Positions 43,650-46,210 of a DNA stretch of 46,210 nt are shown here, one piece after another. Both the position numbers and the translations under genes were made by a program. Origin of the DNA: Saprospiraceae bacterium. Its GTDB lineage: Bacteria; Bacteroidota; Bacteroidia; Chitinophagales; Saprospiraceae. The notes beneath the pieces were generated by a model. The model was given only the letters and a program-made list of their open reading frames with translations, was not told where the DNA came from and did not search any database. The stretch is from NCBI GenBank assembly GCA_026986005.1, contig JALSPK010000063.1, positions 1 through 46,210 on the forward strand. Reading direction: 5' to 3'. Position 1 is the stretch's first letter; each line of letters begins with the position of its first letter.

Positions 43650-45170
43650 ATGCCGGAAAATAAAAATATACTATCTAAGATAAAAGGGGGATTAAAACCT
43701 AGCCATAATTCTGATTTTCTTCAGATGGGTAAAATAATGCCGCATTCAATAGAATTGGAGGAAGCCGTATTGGGAGCATTGCTTATAGATAAAAATGCTC
43801 TCCCTGCTGTTTTGGATATAGTGAGAAAAGAGATATTTTACAAACCGGCACACCAGACTATTTTTGAAGTAGTAATTGATTTGTTTCAAAAGTCACAACC
43901 AATAGATATTCTTACTGTTCATGAAGGGTTGAAAAAGAATGGCACAATAGATGATATCGGAGGACCTAATTTTATAGTTGAACTTAGCAATAAAGTAGGA
44001 TCGGCGGCCAATATTGAGTATCACGCGCGGATATTGGTACAAAAGTATATTCAACGAGAGCTTATCCGAGTGTCTTCTGATGTGATTAAAGATTCTTATG
44101 AAGACACTAAAGATGTATTCCAACTATTGGATGATGCGGAAAAATCTCTATACGATATAACCGATCAAAATCTTAATACAGCCTATGAAAAACTTGGAGG
44201 CTTGGCCGTCAAAGTTCAAAAAGAAATCGAGGAATTGAGTATGAAAGAAGAAGGGGTGACCGGGATTACTACCGGATTTGAGGAACTCGACACAATACTT
44301 CTCGGTTGGCAACCTTCTGATTTGGTCATATTAGCTGCTCGTCCCGGTATGGGTAAAACAGCTTTTGCTCTTTCTCTCGCTAGAAATGCAGCATTAGCTG
44401 GACATTCGACCGCTGTATTCTCATTGGAGATGTCCAAAATGCAACTTACTCAAAGGCTTCTTGCAATGGAATCTGAAATAAATAGTAGAAAAATACGTAG
44501 TGGAAAACTTGATGAATACGAATGGAAAAAACTTCATGAAGGAGTTGAAAGAATGTCAGAATTGGATATTTATATAGATGATACTCCAGGTATAAATATA
44601 TTTGAACTTAGGGCAAAATGTCGTAGGATGAAACAAAATCACGACATTAAATTGATAATAATTGACTATTTGCAATTGATGACTTCTGCCCCCAATCAAA
44701 GTAGAGGAAATAGAGAACAAGAGATTAGTTCTATATCTAGGGCACTAAAGGGAATGGCTAAAGAATTGAATGTTCCTGTAATTACCTTATCTCAGTTGAG
44801 TAGGGCGGTTGAAACAAGAGGAGGAGACAAACGACCCCAACTTTCGGATCTTAGGGAATCGGGAGCTATTGAGCAAGATGCAGATATCGTGACATTTGTT
44901 TTTAGACCGGATTACTACGATTTGAATGAAGAGTTTGAAGGACCAAAGGATGTTGCCGAAATCATTATTTCTAAGCATAGAAATGGAGGATTAGGAACTG
45001 TCGAACTTAAATTCATAAAAGAGCTTACTAAATTTACGGATCTTGACAATCCATTATTTCCAAGTTTTGATAATCCGGGTGCAGATCCATTGAGTTCCGG
45101 AGGTAATGTTATCACCAAACCTTCAAAAATGAATGGCGATAATGGAGCAGATATTGATATACCTTTTTAA
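43650..45170 (+). CDS. dnaB: Replicative DNA helicase DnaB
   Basis: The 506-residue hexameric helicase unwinds DNA at the replication fork. The N-terminal primase-interacting domain (about 30-135) contains PHSIELEEAVLGALLIDKNA. The RecA-like C-terminal domain has Walker A LAARPGMGKTAFAL, LFSLEM-like VFSLEMSKMQL, Walker B LIIIDYLQLM, the SRALKGMAKELNVPVI strand and the arginine finger region SDLRESGAIEQDADIVTF. No intein is present. A short tail rich in Gly/Asp (about 475-506) ends in DIPF. The gene is immediately followed by 89-bp tandem repeats that start at its stop codon. Confidence 0.97.
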   Translation: MPENKNILSKIKGGLKPSHNSDFLQMGKIMPHSIELEEAVLGALLIDKNALPAVLDIVRKEIFYKPAHQTIFEVVIDLFQKSQPIDILTVHEGLKKNGTIDDIGGPNFIVELSNKVGSAANIEYHARILVQKYIQRELIRVSSDVIKDSYEDTKDVFQLLDDAEKSLYDITDQNLNTAYEKLGGLAVKVQKEIEELSMKEEGVTGITTGFEELDTILLGWQPSDLVILAARPGMGKTAFALSLARNAALAGHSTAVFSLEMSKMQLTQRLLAMESEINSRKIRSGKLDEYEWKKLHEGVERMSELDIYIDDTPGINIFELRAKCRRMKQNHDIKLIIIDYLQLMTSAPNQSRGNREQEISSISRALKGMAKELNVPVITLSQLSRAVETRGGDKRPQLSDLRESGAIEQDADIVTFVFRPDYYDLNEEFEGPKDVAEIIISKHRNGGLGTVELKFIKELTKFTDLDNPLFPSFDNPGADPLSSGGNVITKPSKMNGDNGADIDIPF

Positions 45171-45542
45171 TTAGTGCATTAGTGGCAAATAATAAGAGAT
45201 ACCTGCCACGAATTCACGAATTATGGGCGAATAATACGCATGAAATAATAAGAATTTAATTAGTGCATTAGTGGCAAATAATAAGAGATACATGCCACGA
45301 ATTCACGAATAATGGGCGAATAATACGCATGAAATAATAAGAATTTAATTAGTGCATTAGTGGCAAATAATAAGAGATACATGTCACTAATTCACGAATA
45401 ATGGGCGAATAATACACATGTAATAATGAGTATTTAATTAGTGCATTAGTGGCAAATAATAAGAGATACATGCCACGAATTCACGAATTATGGGCAAATA
45501 ATATGCATGTATTAATAAGAATTTAATTAGTGCATTAGTGGC
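45171..45542. repeat. Tandem 89-bp palindromic repeats: four full units and one left arm
   Basis: Units start at 45171, 45260, 45349 and 45438, exactly 89 bases apart, and differ at few positions; a fifth left arm occupies 45527-45542. Each unit contains two inverted arms, TTAGTGCATTAGTGGCA and TGCCACGAATTCACGAA, matching at 14 of 17 positions, with about 17 bases between them; the rest reads ATTATGGGCGAATAAT and an AT-rich tail. Spacing and unit-to-unit identity throughout exclude a CRISPR array. Confidence 0.92.
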
Positions 45543-45556
45543 TTATATAGGTTTTC

Positions 45557-45931
45557 TTAGAAAAGGATTCGTTTGTATTTTAAACTTAACTCTCCAAAAT
45601 TAACAATCAAAGCTAGTCTGTTTCCTGAAACTTTTAAATAGTTTATTGCTTGTGCTATAAATTGATCAGAAATTCCCGAAACGGCTTTAATTTCTAATAT
45701 TATTTTGTCAAAGATAACAAAATCAGCAAAAAATTTATGTGGTAATATGATATCTTTGTACTGTACTGTATATAATTTTTCTCTTTGGTAGGGGATTCCT
45801 GCTTTACTAAATTCATACTCTAATGCATCTTTATAAACAATTTCTAAAAATCCGGCGCCCAAATTATTATGTACTTCCATACATTTACTGATTATTTTGT
45901 AGGACTCTTCTTTATACATTAATGTAGACAT
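45557..45931 (-). CDS. GxxExxY protein (PDDEXK_3 family)
   Basis: The 124-residue product has the defining GFLEIVY (GxxExxY) segment in NNLGAGFLEIVYKDAL and the later PD-(D/E)xK-like core FFADFVIFDKIILEIKAV, with candidate residues Asp and the Glu-x-Lys pair in LEIKAV. An Ala-Gln-Ala-x-Asn-Tyr helix (AQAINYLKVSG) follows. The family is widespread in Bacteroidota, Planctomycetes and others; its function is not established. The gene is enclosed by inverted repeat arms of the 89-bp family, left at 45527-45542 and right at 46008-46024. Start at 45931 (MSTLMYKEE) or four codons later at Met5. Confidence 0.9.
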   Translation of the reverse strand: MSTLMYKEESYKIISKCMEVHNNLGAGFLEIVYKDALEYEFSKAGIPYQREKLYTVQYKDIILPHKFFADFVIFDKIILEIKAVSGISDQFIAQAINYLKVSGNRLALIVNFGELSLKYKRILF

Positions 45932-45977
45932 ATTAAATTATTTTAAAAGTGAAAATACTGAAAATAATTGGCACTTT

Positions 45978-46140
45978 ATGTATTAGTGACTAAAAAAAAT
46001 GAAATTTTGCCACGAATTCACGAATTATGGGCGAATAATGCTCATGTAATAATAAGTATTTAATTAGTGCATTAGTGGCAAATAATAAGAGATACCTGCC
46101 ACGAATTCACGAATTATGGGCGAATAATGCTCATGTATTA
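45978..46140. repeat. Further units of the 89-bp palindromic repeat, downstream side
   Basis: A degenerate left arm (tatgtattagtgacta, about 45978-45992) is followed by a perfect right arm TGCCACGAATTCACGAA (46008-46024) and the ATTATGGGCGAATAAT core. A full unit then starts at 46064 and ends in tgctcatgtatta near 46140. Both share the variant gctcatgta, absent from the units before the gene. Confidence 0.85.
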
Positions 46141-46183
46141 ACTTTATTTTTGTTTTTCAAAGACAAATTTTTACTTTTACGGG

Positions 46184-46210
46184 ATGAAAAACTTTCTTAA
46201 AACTTTAGGT
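46184..46210 (+). CDS. Start of a gene cut by the right edge
   Basis: ATG at 46184 opens a frame of nine codons (MKNFLKTLG) to the window edge. A promoter-like TTG, 19 bases and TACTTTTA precede it by about 5-35 bases. The residues look like the start of a signal anchor; too little is present to identify the product. Confidence 0.4.

Noticed and set aside
45171-45526. Possible CRISPR array
   Set aside because: The period is 89 bases and the whole unit is conserved, including what would be spacers; there are no cas genes. It is a tandem palindromic repeat.

Overview
The window is AT-rich bacterial chromosome from the phylum Bacteroidota. Three signs support this. Promoters follow the Bacteroidota pattern (TAnnTTTG at -7 with a TTG/TTTG near -33). 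Shine-Dalgarno sequences are scarce. A 1520-residue cell-surface protein ends in a CHU_C/gliding-motility type B sorting domain for type IX secretion, together with SprB-like repeats. No genus can be named from the sequence alone. No tRNA, rRNA, CRISPR array or prophage was seen.

Layout. 1-1008: partial unrecognised minus-strand gene running off the left edge. 1365-3527: secreted C69 dipeptidase and a convergent Rrf2/IscR-type Fe-S regulator. 3748-5967: pheA and an aminotransferase behind a promoter, an aromatic-rich leader peptide and an attenuator. 6039-8330: an AAA ATPase remnant, a biotin carrier protein, two small F-ATPase-associated membrane proteins, a bactofilin, and two tandem MITEs (one carrying a nested second MITE). 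8860-15481: MscS channel, rhomboid protease, retinol-saturase/CrtI-like oxidoreductase, Uup-type ABC-F ATPase, a third MITE copy and purine nucleoside phosphorylase. 15548-21048: rimP-nusA-infB and an AlkD-like gene, behind a promoter followed at once by a terminator-like hairpin. 21073-25635: the giant secreted protein. 25987-32395: mfd, a GT2 glycosyltransferase and a GT-C-like membrane protein. 32454-40088: trp promoter, trpL leader with tandem Trp codons, attenuator, then trpE-G-D-C-F-B-A and a DAHP synthase. 40176-43234: M14 carboxypeptidase lipoprotein and a membrane-anchored MutS-like ATPase. 43650-45170: dnaB. 45171-46140: 89-bp palindromic repeats surrounding a GxxExxY (PDDEXK_3) gene. 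46184-46210: start of a further gene.

How the parts work together. The DAHP synthase (entry to the shikimate pathway) and the trp genes form one operon, and prephenate dehydratase plus an aminotransferase form a second. Both appear to be governed by ribosome-mediated attenuation: each has a short leader ORF loaded with codons for its own end products, a terminator hairpin just before the first structural gene, and a short competing pairing placed at the end of the leader ORF. This paired arrangement, which none of the annotated protein genes explains, is the strongest finding. The second is the GxxExxY gene sitting between inverted-repeat arms that match the ends of a tandem 89-bp repeat, which resembles an autonomous element with internally deleted derivatives.
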